From the NCBI GenBank assembly GCA_046160345.1, contig JBJXGO010000247.1, forward strand, positions 1 to 64,000: a stretch of DNA of 64,000 bases, read 5' to 3'. Within the stretch, counting starts at the first letter, position 1, and the number at the start of each line of letters is the position of its first letter. The notes beneath the pieces are model-generated. The model did not search any database. It had not been told where the DNA came from and saw only the letters and a program-made list of their open reading frames with translations. The stretch is from M3007 sp046160345. Lineage in GTDB: Bacteria; Bacteroidota; Bacteroidia; Chitinophagales; Saprospiraceae. Positions 1 through 6,548 of this stretch are shown here, in pieces. The position numbers and the translations under genes are program-made.

Positions 1-45
1 ATGATGGAGCGGGATATCCTGGAGATGGTGATGGGGAAATTATAA
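1..45 (+). CDS. 3' end of an upstream gene (partial)
   Basis: The window opens in an open frame that stops at a TAA. The 14 residues seen end in EMVMGKL. This is probably the C-terminal tail of a gene lying mostly outside the window, but the fragment is too short to identify and could also be chance. About 75 bases separate it from the next gene. Confidence 0.3.
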   Translation: MMERDILEMVMGKL

Positions 46-121
46 AATTTACGACCCCCTTAACGAACCTTCACCAATCCCTAACAAACATAAGCCGTTT
101 ATGCTCCAAAATAATTCAAAC

Positions 122-889
122 ATGAAAATTCAACCTATTCTGCTTACCCTTTCGCTTTGCATTTTTTCAATTTCAAGCCTTTTGGCCCAAAGCAACCGGA
201 ACCGATGGAATTATGACGACGAACAGGAACAAAAATGGAGCGTTGGCCTGGCGCCATTCAGCCTTTTGCTGCCAAGTGGAAAAGTAAATGTCCGTGGCGA
301 ATGGGTTTATGCTTCCAATAAATCGCTTTCCCTGCTGGTAGGCATTCCGCGTCCGACCAGGATGCCCAATTTGCTGGAGAACACGTTCGATCTTGCAGGC
401 GAAGGCAAAACGATAAAAAACCGCTATACCTCGTTTGGTGCTGCACTTGAAAACCGATTCTATTTTGGGGGCAATGCCCCGCGCGGCTTTTATCTGGCGC
501 CGTATGCCCGGTACAATCATTTTTCATTGGCCCGGACAAACCAGGACAATGAAACCCAGCATTCCACCACATTTAAAGGCGCTGTGAACGGCATCGGTCT
601 GGGCGGCGCCCTGGGTTTTCAATTCCGACTTGGCGAGCACTTTACCCTGGATGCTACCCTTGTTGGTTTGGATGCCAAATGGATGCGCGGAACCCTCAGC
701 TACTCCAGTGACGACCCGAACAACGACGTGGCTGCTTTCCGCGATGAAGTACAAAAGGCCGTGGAAGACATACCGCTTATTGGCTCAAAACTTTCTGCTG
801 CCATCGACGGCGACAAAATCAAGGTGCATACACCCGGGGCGGTTTTGCCGGGATATAGGTTCAATCTTTCTGTGAACTATGTTTTTTGA
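122..889 (+). CDS. Putative outer-membrane beta-barrel protein
   Basis: A secreted protein of 255 residues. The start is set at MKIQPILLTL because a typical Sec signal peptide (hydrophobic stretch ending SSLLAQS) begins there; an in-frame ATG seven codons upstream adds only polar residues. The mature part alternates hydrophobic and polar residues with many aromatics (for example RGFYLAPYARYNHF and GLGGALGFQFRLG) and ends in FNLSVNYVF. An aromatic final residue is typical of outer-membrane barrels recognised by the BAM complex. It resembles the DUF3575-like barrels of Bacteroidota, but the family assignment is tentative and no substrate can be named. It is apparently monocistronic. Confidence 0.6.
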   Translation: MKIQPILLTLSLCIFSISSLLAQSNRNRWNYDDEQEQKWSVGLAPFSLLLPSGKVNVRGEWVYASNKSLSLLVGIPRPTRMPNLLENTFDLAGEGKTIKNRYTSFGAALENRFYFGGNAPRGFYLAPYARYNHFSLARTNQDNETQHSTTFKGAVNGIGLGGALGFQFRLGEHFTLDATLVGLDAKWMRGTLSYSSDDPNNDVAAFRDEVQKAVEDIPLIGSKLSAAIDGDKIKVHTPGAVLPGYRFNLSVNYVF

Positions 890-1045
890 GGCAATCCATT
901 GAAAATAAAAGATTCATCAGACTCGAAGAATCCAGACACACTCTAGTTCAAACAAATGTTGTGTTGATAACCAAACTTGATAGGGCGTTGAATTTACCGG
1001 TGCAACATCTGTCAGAAAATGCCCGGCAGGCTGATTCGGATCTAA

Positions 1046-1753
1046 TTATGCCTTCCTATATAAAAAAGGCCAGGCTTCAAAATCCTTCACCAGGGCTGCT
1101 TTGATGGGATTTTGGAGTATGTATTGGGTCACCTTTTCAAATTCAGTGGCATCGCGGACCCGGAAATCAAAACTTTGCTCGTGCCAGCATTTTCCTTCCA
1201 TTTTTACCGCTCCGTTTGAAAGGCGCTTTTGAAAGATGTTCGAGTCAAGGTGTCCGCCCAATCGCCGCAATGTTTTTTTTAAAGGGGCCTCTGTGGCGTT
1301 TTGAATCCTTTCCAGCATCTCGCGTAAGGGCTGGAAGCGATTCATTTGCAATTCATCCAGGGGTTCGTCTTCTGTAAACCGAGTGCGTAGATCGAACAGC
1401 AAATGAACGTGATTAGGCAAAATGGCATAGGCCAGCAAGGTATAATTTCGGTCATCGGACCGGCAGATTTCGTCGGCAACAATTTGAGCAAGCGCAGGTG
1501 CTCGAAGGTAAGCGTGACCATATTTTTCCAGGTCAAGAGCCTGGTCAAATCGGGCAAAAAGACGCTTTCGAACCAGGTGCAATTGATCTAAGCGATCAGG
1601 GTTTTTAGCGTATTCGACTTGTTTTGAATAGTATTGAATTCCAAGGTTTTGACCAAAGTTCTCTGGCAACGCATCGTGCAGCCTAAGGGTGGTAAAGAAA
1701 ACCCCGTCGAAAGAGGCCGGTAGCGATAGGGTAGGGACTTTGGCGGAATTCAT
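1046..1753 (-). CDS. REP-associated tyrosine transposase (RayT, IS200-like Y1 family)
   Basis: A 235-residue HUH/Y1 nuclease-type transposase. The key motifs are NHVHLLF (HUH histidines near residues 115 and 117) and YILQNPIKA (Tyr near residue 211), the family pattern in which the tyrosine attacks single-stranded DNA at a hairpin. WHEQSFDFRVRD just before it is also family-typical. A longer frame would begin at a TTG 42 bases upstream, but the ATG is preferred because a TAtaTTTG promoter box lies between the two. RayT proteins act on short palindromic REP repeats headed by GTAG or GGAG; such repeats occur in this window at 6223-6548, 42503-42528 and 43420-43487. No terminal repeats of its own are evident, consistent with a domesticated chromosomal RayT. 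Confidence 0.85.
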   Translation of the reverse strand: MNSAKVPTLSLPASFDGVFFTTLRLHDALPENFGQNLGIQYYSKQVEYAKNPDRLDQLHLVRKRLFARFDQALDLEKYGHAYLRAPALAQIVADEICRSDDRNYTLLAYAILPNHVHLLFDLRTRFTEDEPLDELQMNRFQPLREMLERIQNATEAPLKKTLRRLGGHLDSNIFQKRLSNGAVKMEGKCWHEQSFDFRVRDATEFEKVTQYILQNPIKAALVKDFEAWPFLYRKA

Positions 1754-1774
1754 AGGTAGGCTGGGATGATCACC

Positions 1775-1782
1775 CAAATATA
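1775..1782 (-). promoter_or_regulatory. Candidate -7 promoter box of the RayT gene
   Basis: TAtaTTTG on the minus strand matches the Bacteroidota -7 consensus TAnnTTTG and lies 21 bases upstream of the chosen ATG. No clear -33 TTTG is visible at the usual distance. Confidence 0.4.
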
Positions 1783-1829
1783 AGCAATTGTTCAATTATA
1801 AAGACACTTTTAATTCAACAATTGCTTAT
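1780..1829. terminator. Inverted repeat at the 3' end of the 87-residue protein gene
   Basis: A perfect 13-bp inverted repeat (ATAAGCAATTGTT at 1780-1792 and its complement at 1817-1829) encloses an AT-rich loop. It contains the stop codon of the upstream minus-strand gene and could end its transcript before the RayT gene. It overlaps the candidate RayT promoter box. Confidence 0.45.
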
Positions 1830-2089
1830 TCTTCAGGCCTTTTCCACTTAGCCAGCTGCTCTCTTGCATTCTCGGAAAGCAAAGCAGGGTCAAATTCCAT
1901 TTTGGAAAGAATGTCCAAAAGCGTATTGATTCGCGCTTCGAGGTCAAAAAATTTGTTGACCACAGCCACACGACGACTTTCAACCAGACAGTATCCGCTT
2001 TGGAAATTGCCCTTCTCGTATCGAACGGTGTAGTCGAGTTCGTCGAAGATGTCTTCTATTTTTTTTAGGGTAGTTTGCGTGTAGCGCAT
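1826..2089 (-). CDS. Small conserved Bacteroidota protein of unknown function
   Basis: An 87-residue protein with no signal peptide or membrane segment. The sequence includes YTVRYEKGNFQSGYCLV followed by VAVVNKFFDLEARIN, a combination I recall from short conserved hypothetical proteins of Bacteroidota; the function is unknown. A frame starting 12 codons earlier at a TTG exists, but a good promoter box (TAttTTTG) lies across that TTG, so the ATG beginning MRYTQTTLKK is chosen. The C-terminal half looks helical (LLDILSKMEFDPALLSENAREQL). The downstream RayT gene runs in the same direction but has its own promoter box. Confidence 0.65.
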   Translation of the reverse strand: MRYTQTTLKKIEDIFDELDYTVRYEKGNFQSGYCLVESRRVAVVNKFFDLEARINTLLDILSKMEFDPALLSENAREQLAKWKRPEE

Positions 2090-2122
2090 ATTGTCTCGGA
2101 TTTTCGTAGCAATTTTGCTGGG

Positions 2123-2130
2123 CAAAAATA
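2123..2130 (-). promoter_or_regulatory. Candidate -7 box of the 87-residue protein gene
   Basis: TAttTTTG on the minus strand is an exact match to TAnnTTTG, 33 bases upstream of the chosen ATG. This spacing supports the ATG rather than the earlier TTG start. No clear -33 element. Confidence 0.45.
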
Positions 2131-2272
2131 GGTCAAGGAATTGATGATTTGAGGAGCTGGTGATTTGGTTGTTTGTTCGCAGCGCGTAAAATTAAGTGCG
2201 TATGCAACCATATTAACCCCAATGTGCATCCCAGAATTCGGTAAACTGTCTAATGACCACAACAATTATTTC

Positions 2273-2908
2273 ATGCAAAAAACACTTCCATTACTACTGC
2301 TCCTATTCCTCCCCATGCTCCTCACCGCACAGCCCCGTTTTAGGGCTGGACCTGTGTTAGGGCTTACTGCCTCACAAATTGATGGCGACCTTTCGGCGGG
2401 CTACAACAAACTTGGCTTTCAATCCGGGCTTCGCGTCATTGCCCGGCTCAAAGGGCGTACCGAGGCCAGTATGGAAATCCTCTACTCTCAACGCGGATGC
2501 CAAAACGAACTTATACCGAGCGAATTCGACCCAAATCCATTTGCACTTACCCTCAGTTACATCGAAGTACCCATACAATGGCATTTCAAGGATTGGCTTA
2601 TCGAATACGACGACGCCAGTTACAACTACTACAGGGTTTCGTTCAATGGGGGGCTTTCCTATGCCCGCCTTTTCGGATCGAAGGTGGACGACGATTTTAA
2701 TTGGCTAAATGGTGTGGCGCCTGATTATCTTGAAAAGAACGACCTCAGCCTTGTTATTGGCGCCAGTTTTTATGCCAACCGGCATTTGGGGTTTACTGCG
2801 CGCTGGAATCGTTCGCTGGTGTTGCTTTATGATTCCCGCACTTCTCCGCGCGGGGGGAAAAGTTGGAACCAGCACTGCCTGTATTTCCAGGCTTTTTACT
2901 TGTTCTGA
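2273..2908 (+). CDS. Outer-membrane beta-barrel protein (PorT-like)
   Basis: A 211-residue secreted protein. The start is set at MQKTLPLLLLLF because a strong signal peptide begins there and ends LLTAQP; the longer upstream frame has no sense as a signal. The mature part begins RFRAGPVLGLTASQIDGD and continues YNKLGFQSGLRVIARLKG, the pattern of the small outer-membrane barrels of Bacteroidota (PorT/OMP_b-brl_2 type) with a GxxxGL first strand. It ends in aromatic-rich YFQAFYLF, again barrel-like. It is divergent from the 87-residue gene. The role is unknown; the PorT family includes a T9SS component, but many paralogues are unrelated to secretion. Confidence 0.65.
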   Translation: MQKTLPLLLLLFLPMLLTAQPRFRAGPVLGLTASQIDGDLSAGYNKLGFQSGLRVIARLKGRTEASMEILYSQRGCQNELIPSEFDPNPFALTLSYIEVPIQWHFKDWLIEYDDASYNYYRVSFNGGLSYARLFGSKVDDDFNWLNGVAPDYLEKNDLSLVIGASFYANRHLGFTARWNRSLVLLYDSRTSPRGGKSWNQHCLYFQAFYLF

Positions 2909-2944
2909 TTAACTTAGCACCCGGTTTTCATTCGTAAAATTTAT

Positions 2945-3745
2945 ATGAGAATAACACTCTTGATTGTCTTTGCGGCTTTTTGCGTTTTCGCTGCCTTTTT
3001 TTGCAAATCAAAGGACAACAACCCCCAAACGAACACCCTCATGACGGCCAGTAGCAGCCAATATTCCAAACGGCATTGTGTGGATGATGACGCTCAGGAC
3101 TTATGCGCTGTATTCAATATTTCTTACCCGGTATTTTCAGGCGGAGATACGGCGATCGTGGGTGCTCTGAACAAATCGGTGCAAAACTATCTGCTCAGTG
3201 CAGTGGGTGGGAACGGACACTCGTCATTCGTTCAAGCCCTTGATACCGCAGGCCAGCAGTTCGTTCAAATGTATTTAGATGCACTTAGAGAAAATCCGGA
3301 TTTTACCATGGGGTATTCGACGGAAATTACGGACACGGTTTCATTTTTGAATACCAAAGTAGCAACCATTCAGATAGACGGCTACTCCTTCACGGGGGGC
3401 GCGCACCCCAATCCTTTTGGGTCCCTGGTTTCTTACGACCTTACAAAAGGAGCAAAACCATTGGAAATCAATGATTTGGTCCGCGACACCAATGCCGTTC
3501 GACCAATCCTCGAAAAACAGTACAAAATTTCAAAGGGACTAAAAGAAACCGATCCTTTAGATGAACTGGTTTACCCGGAAATGAAACAAATGCCCATGCC
3601 TGCCAACGTTGGCGTGGCGAAAGAGGGTCTTCGTTTTTTTTATGCAACCTACGAAATTGCCCCTTATGCGGTTGGTGCTGCCGATGTGTTGCTGACTTGG
3701 GAACAATTGGGTGCGCTATCCGACAAAACCAAGTGGTTAGAATAA
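2945..3745 (+). CDS. Exported DUF3298 / DUF4163 (RsiV-type) domain protein
   Basis: A 266-residue protein with an N-terminal hydrophobic signal (FAAFCVFAAFFCKS) whose Cys could be a lipidation site, although the lipobox is poor. The middle part carries SFTGGAHPNPFGSLVSYDL followed by EINDLV, the hallmark of the DUF3298 region of RsiV and PdaC-like proteins. RsiV binds lysozyme in Firmicutes, but most Bacteroidota members have no known ligand. The C-terminal FYATYEIAPYAVGAADVLLTW is also family-typical. The gene is followed after 7 bases by ogt and probably cotranscribed with it. Confidence 0.75.
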   Translation: MRITLLIVFAAFCVFAAFFCKSKDNNPQTNTLMTASSSQYSKRHCVDDDAQDLCAVFNISYPVFSGGDTAIVGALNKSVQNYLLSAVGGNGHSSFVQALDTAGQQFVQMYLDALRENPDFTMGYSTEITDTVSFLNTKVATIQIDGYSFTGGAHPNPFGSLVSYDLTKGAKPLEINDLVRDTNAVRPILEKQYKISKGLKETDPLDELVYPEMKQMPMPANVGVAKEGLRFFYATYEIAPYAVGAADVLLTWEQLGALSDKTKWLE

Positions 3746-3752
3746 AATTTTT

Positions 3753-4268
3753 ATGCTAGTCAAGTACATCATTCCGACCCCAATTGGCCAGATGGAAATA
3801 ACCGGAAGCGAACTGGGTATTCGCACGGTACATCTATGCGAAAACCAGGACAAGCCTGCAGATTCGGGTGCGCTGAATGCCAATGAGATGCTGGAAAATC
3901 ATCCGGTAGCGGAATGTGCCCGACAGATCGCCGAATATTTTGCCGGGGCAAGGTCGGTTTTCGACTTAAAACTGGATTGGGGCGGAGCGCCTGAATTCCA
4001 CCGGCAGGTCTGGAGCGAGTTGGTAAAAATTCCTTTTGGTAAAACCGCCACTTATTCAGATATTGCCGAACGGGTAGGCAATCCCGCTGCTGTTCGCGCC
4101 GTCGGGATGGCTAACCGGAGCAACCCAATTGCAATTATAGTCCCTTGCCACCGCGTTATAGGCAAGGCGGGCGAACTGCGGGGGTATTTCTATGGTTTGG
4201 ACACGAAAATGCTCCTGCTTCGGCATGAAAACCCCGTTCGGTTTGCTGAACAAGGAGCACTGTTTTGA
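3753..4268 (+). CDS. ogt: Methylated-DNA--protein-cysteine S-methyltransferase
   Basis: A 171-residue DNA repair protein that transfers the methyl group from O6-methylguanine to its own cysteine (a single-turnover reaction). The active-site motif PCHRVIG is present with Cys near residue 132, preceded by IPFGKTATYSDIAERVGNPAAVRAVGMANRSNP, the DNA-binding helix-turn-helix with its arginine finger. Length and domain order fit a stand-alone Ogt/MGMT without an AraC-type activator domain. The gene lies 7 bases after the DUF3298 gene. The usual GLxxK segment after the active site is replaced by YFYGLDTKMLLLRHE, a normal variation. Confidence 0.93.
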   Translation: MLVKYIIPTPIGQMEITGSELGIRTVHLCENQDKPADSGALNANEMLENHPVAECARQIAEYFAGARSVFDLKLDWGGAPEFHRQVWSELVKIPFGKTATYSDIAERVGNPAAVRAVGMANRSNPIAIIVPCHRVIGKAGELRGYFYGLDTKMLLLRHENPVRFAEQGALF

Positions 4269-4560
4269 AATCCCCAACCACTTGCTTCAAAAGTTAAACC
4301 ATTTCCTCAAAAGAGAAATTTGCTGTATCCTTGCCAAAAATATTCAATGATTTTTTTCAATGAATATTAAAAAAAATCATTGCTTTAAAAAATGAAAGCC
4401 AATGTTTTAGATTAAAAAAACGAAAGTTTTTACAGATGCCTTTTTCTGAAGGCCTTTAAAATCTAAAAGTTGGCCTTTTATTTGTGTACGCCGTTTTTAG
4501 TCCCTTTTAGTTTGCATTGCGAACCCCTGGCCTTCTAACCGAAAACATTATAATCGTTCA
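4269..4560. other. AT-rich intergenic region before rpoN
   Basis: About 290 bases without a gene. It is strongly AT-rich, with long A and T runs and an 8-bp inverted repeat (AATATTCA / TGAATATT). It presumably holds the rpoN promoter and the ogt terminator. No exact TAnnTTTG box was seen; TTTTAGTTTG at about 4505-4514 is a near match with one base less. Confidence 0.4.
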
Positions 4561-6228
4561 ATGGCAGCATCTTACGGACCGAGGCAGTCGCTCTCTCAAA
4601 AATTACAGCAAAAGCTTTCCCCGCAGCAGATTCAATTGATGAAACTGCTGCAAATTCCTACTGCTACCCTGGAACAACGCATTGAAGAAGAACTGGAAGC
4701 CAATCCTGCCCTTGAGGAAGGCGATGAAACTGCCGACCTTTCAGAAGGCCTGAGCGACATGGACCTTTCGGATGCCGACCTGAGTTATTACGAACGCGAA
4801 CAAAAAGCAGAGAAAGGGCAGACAGAAGACGATTTAGGTTCTGACAATATCAATTCAGGCGATGATGTGATCAATGAAATTGACCGCGAAACCGCTGACG
4901 AATACGCTGATGAGGAAGACAACATCGGCCTTCGTGAAGACGACGGCCCTGATCTGGACGATTATCTCATCAACTTTATTGAAGACGACCCCTCCACCTA
5001 CAAAACCCGCGATGACAGCCGTGGTGGCGATCAGGAAGACAAACAGGTTCCTCTAGCCTTTGAAAGCACTTTCCATGAATATTTGGAACAACAATTGGGC
5101 CTGCTCAAGCTCGACGACGAGCGTGAACACGCCATAGCACTTCAGGTAATAGGATCGATTGACGATGACGGCTACCTGCGCCGTGACCCCTCGGCCATGG
5201 TAGACGACCTGCTCTTCAGCCAAAATATCAGCACCCACGAAAAGGAGATCAAGCAAATACTCCAAAAAATACAACGCTTTGACCCTCCAGGTATCGCTGC
5301 GCGCGACCTCAGGGAATGCCTTATCCTGCAACTTCAGCACCGACTTCGACAGGATGATGATTCGCTGACCCACGAAGGGAAAATTGTGGTTCAGATAGCT
5401 TTGCGCATCATCGACCAGTATTTTGACGAATTCACCAAAAAGCATTATCCCAAACTTTGCAGGCAATTAGGTATTGAAGAAGAAGACCTCCGAGACGCCA
5501 TCAACGAAATCCTCAAACTCAACCCAAAACCAGCCAGCGGCTTTGCTTCCAAGGGCGACCGTGCGCACAATTATGTGGTGCCAGATTATATCGTAAACAA
5601 TCGCGACGGCGAACTGGAACTTACCCTCAATGCCCGCAACGCCCCTGACCTCCGCATCAACGACCAATACCGCGATATGCTCAAGGCATTTCACGATGGA
5701 CGCAATGGCAGGAGGGCCAATAAAAAGGAAAAAGAGGCAGTGCTTTTTATCAAGCAAAAAATTGATTCGGCCAAATGGTTCATTGATGCCATCAAACAGC
5801 GACAGCAAACGATGATGCTCACTATGGGCGCGATACTCAAACATCAGGAAGAATATTTTCTTACAGGCGATCAAAAAAAGATCAAACCAATGATTCTCAA
5901 GGACATAGCTGATGTGACCAGCCTTGACATCTCGACTGTGAGCCGCGTGGCGAACTCCAAATATGTGCAGACAGAATTTGGAACCAAGCGCCTCAAAGAA
6001 TTTTTCTCTGAGAGCCTCAGCACGCAGGACGGCGAAGAGGTATCCACGTTGGAAGTGAAAAAAATTCTTTCCGAAGTCATTGCTGAAGAACACAAACGCA
6101 GACCGCTTTCGGACGAGAAACTCAAGACCATTTTATTGAAAAAAGGCTACAATATTGCGCGACGAACGGTGGCAAAGTATCGGGAGCAATTGAATATCCC
6201 GGTTGCAAGGTTGAGGAAGGGACTGTAG
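4561..6228 (+). CDS. rpoN: RNA polymerase sigma-54 factor
   Basis: A 555-residue sigma-54 factor that directs RNA polymerase to -24/-12 promoters under control of AAA+ activators. Region I is recognisable at the N-terminus (QKLSPQQIQLMKLLQ...LEQRIEEELEANP). It is followed by a long, very acidic linker (about residues 60-165), the core-binding domain (FDPPGIAARDLRECL), and the DNA-binding part with DIADVTSLDISTVSRVANSKYVQT. The RpoN box ARRTVAKYRE is intact near residues 533-542. Length exceeds the E. coli protein (about 477) mostly because of the linker. No sigma-54 activator gene is in the window. The stop codon TAG lies inside a palindromic repeat (see 6223-6548). Confidence 0.95.
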   Translation: MAASYGPRQSLSQKLQQKLSPQQIQLMKLLQIPTATLEQRIEEELEANPALEEGDETADLSEGLSDMDLSDADLSYYEREQKAEKGQTEDDLGSDNINSGDDVINEIDRETADEYADEEDNIGLREDDGPDLDDYLINFIEDDPSTYKTRDDSRGGDQEDKQVPLAFESTFHEYLEQQLGLLKLDDEREHAIALQVIGSIDDDGYLRRDPSAMVDDLLFSQNISTHEKEIKQILQKIQRFDPPGIAARDLRECLILQLQHRLRQDDDSLTHEGKIVVQIALRIIDQYFDEFTKKHYPKLCRQLGIEEEDLRDAINEILKLNPKPASGFASKGDRAHNYVVPDYIVNNRDGELELTLNARNAPDLRINDQYRDMLKAFHDGRNGRRANKKEKEAVLFIKQKIDSAKWFIDAIKQRQQTMMLTMGAILKHQEEYFLTGDQKKIKPMILKDIADVTSLDISTVSRVANSKYVQTEFGTKRLKEFFSESLSTQDGEEVSTLEVKKILSEVIAEEHKRRPLSDEKLKTILLKKGYNIARRTVAKYREQLNIPVARLRKGL

Positions 6229-6548
6229 GGCGAAATTTATTTCGCCGTTAAGAAATTAAGGTGAGTTTTGGATAGGTTTAGTTTGCCAATTCGCAAAAAG
6301 CCGCATAGCGGCGACATTATAGTAGCGTTAGCGTCGAAAGTTTTAGGAACGGCGTAGCCGTGGCATTTTAATTGTTGGAATAATGTCACGGCTACGCCGT
6401 TCTACGACCTTACCGCCCTTTGGGCGACCATAATATCGCCGCTATGCGGCTTTTTATGGCAGTCAAGGCCCAAACCTATCCAAAACTCACGTTAAATTAA
6501 TTGCCCTTGCGGGGTTCAGCGTATGGCGAAATAAATTTCGCGTTACAG
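6223..6548. repeat. Composite nested palindrome (MITE/BIME-like) between rpoN and a histidine kinase
   Basis: The whole space between the two convergent genes is one imperfect palindrome. Outer arms: 24 bp at 6223-6246 and 6525-6548 (22 of 24 match), each containing a GCGAAAT...ATTTCGC hairpin. Second pair: 24 bp at 6256-6279 and 6472-6495 (23 of 24). Third pair: a perfect 20-bp repeat at 6295-6314 and 6436-6455, each arm itself a GCCGC-ATA-GCGGC hairpin. Inner pair: a perfect 16-bp repeat at 6347-6362 and 6387-6402, with ACGGC-GTA-GCCGT hairpins. The stop codons of both genes fall in the outer arms. It probably acts as a bidirectional terminator, and looks like a non-autonomous element of REP units. 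Confidence 0.85.

Noticed and set aside
173..754. Overlapping minus-strand frames inside the first barrel gene
   Set aside because: Antisense shadows without signal peptide or domain.
886..1104. Short plus-strand frame after the first barrel gene
   Set aside because: It runs into the 3' end of the RayT gene in antisense and has no protein-like features.
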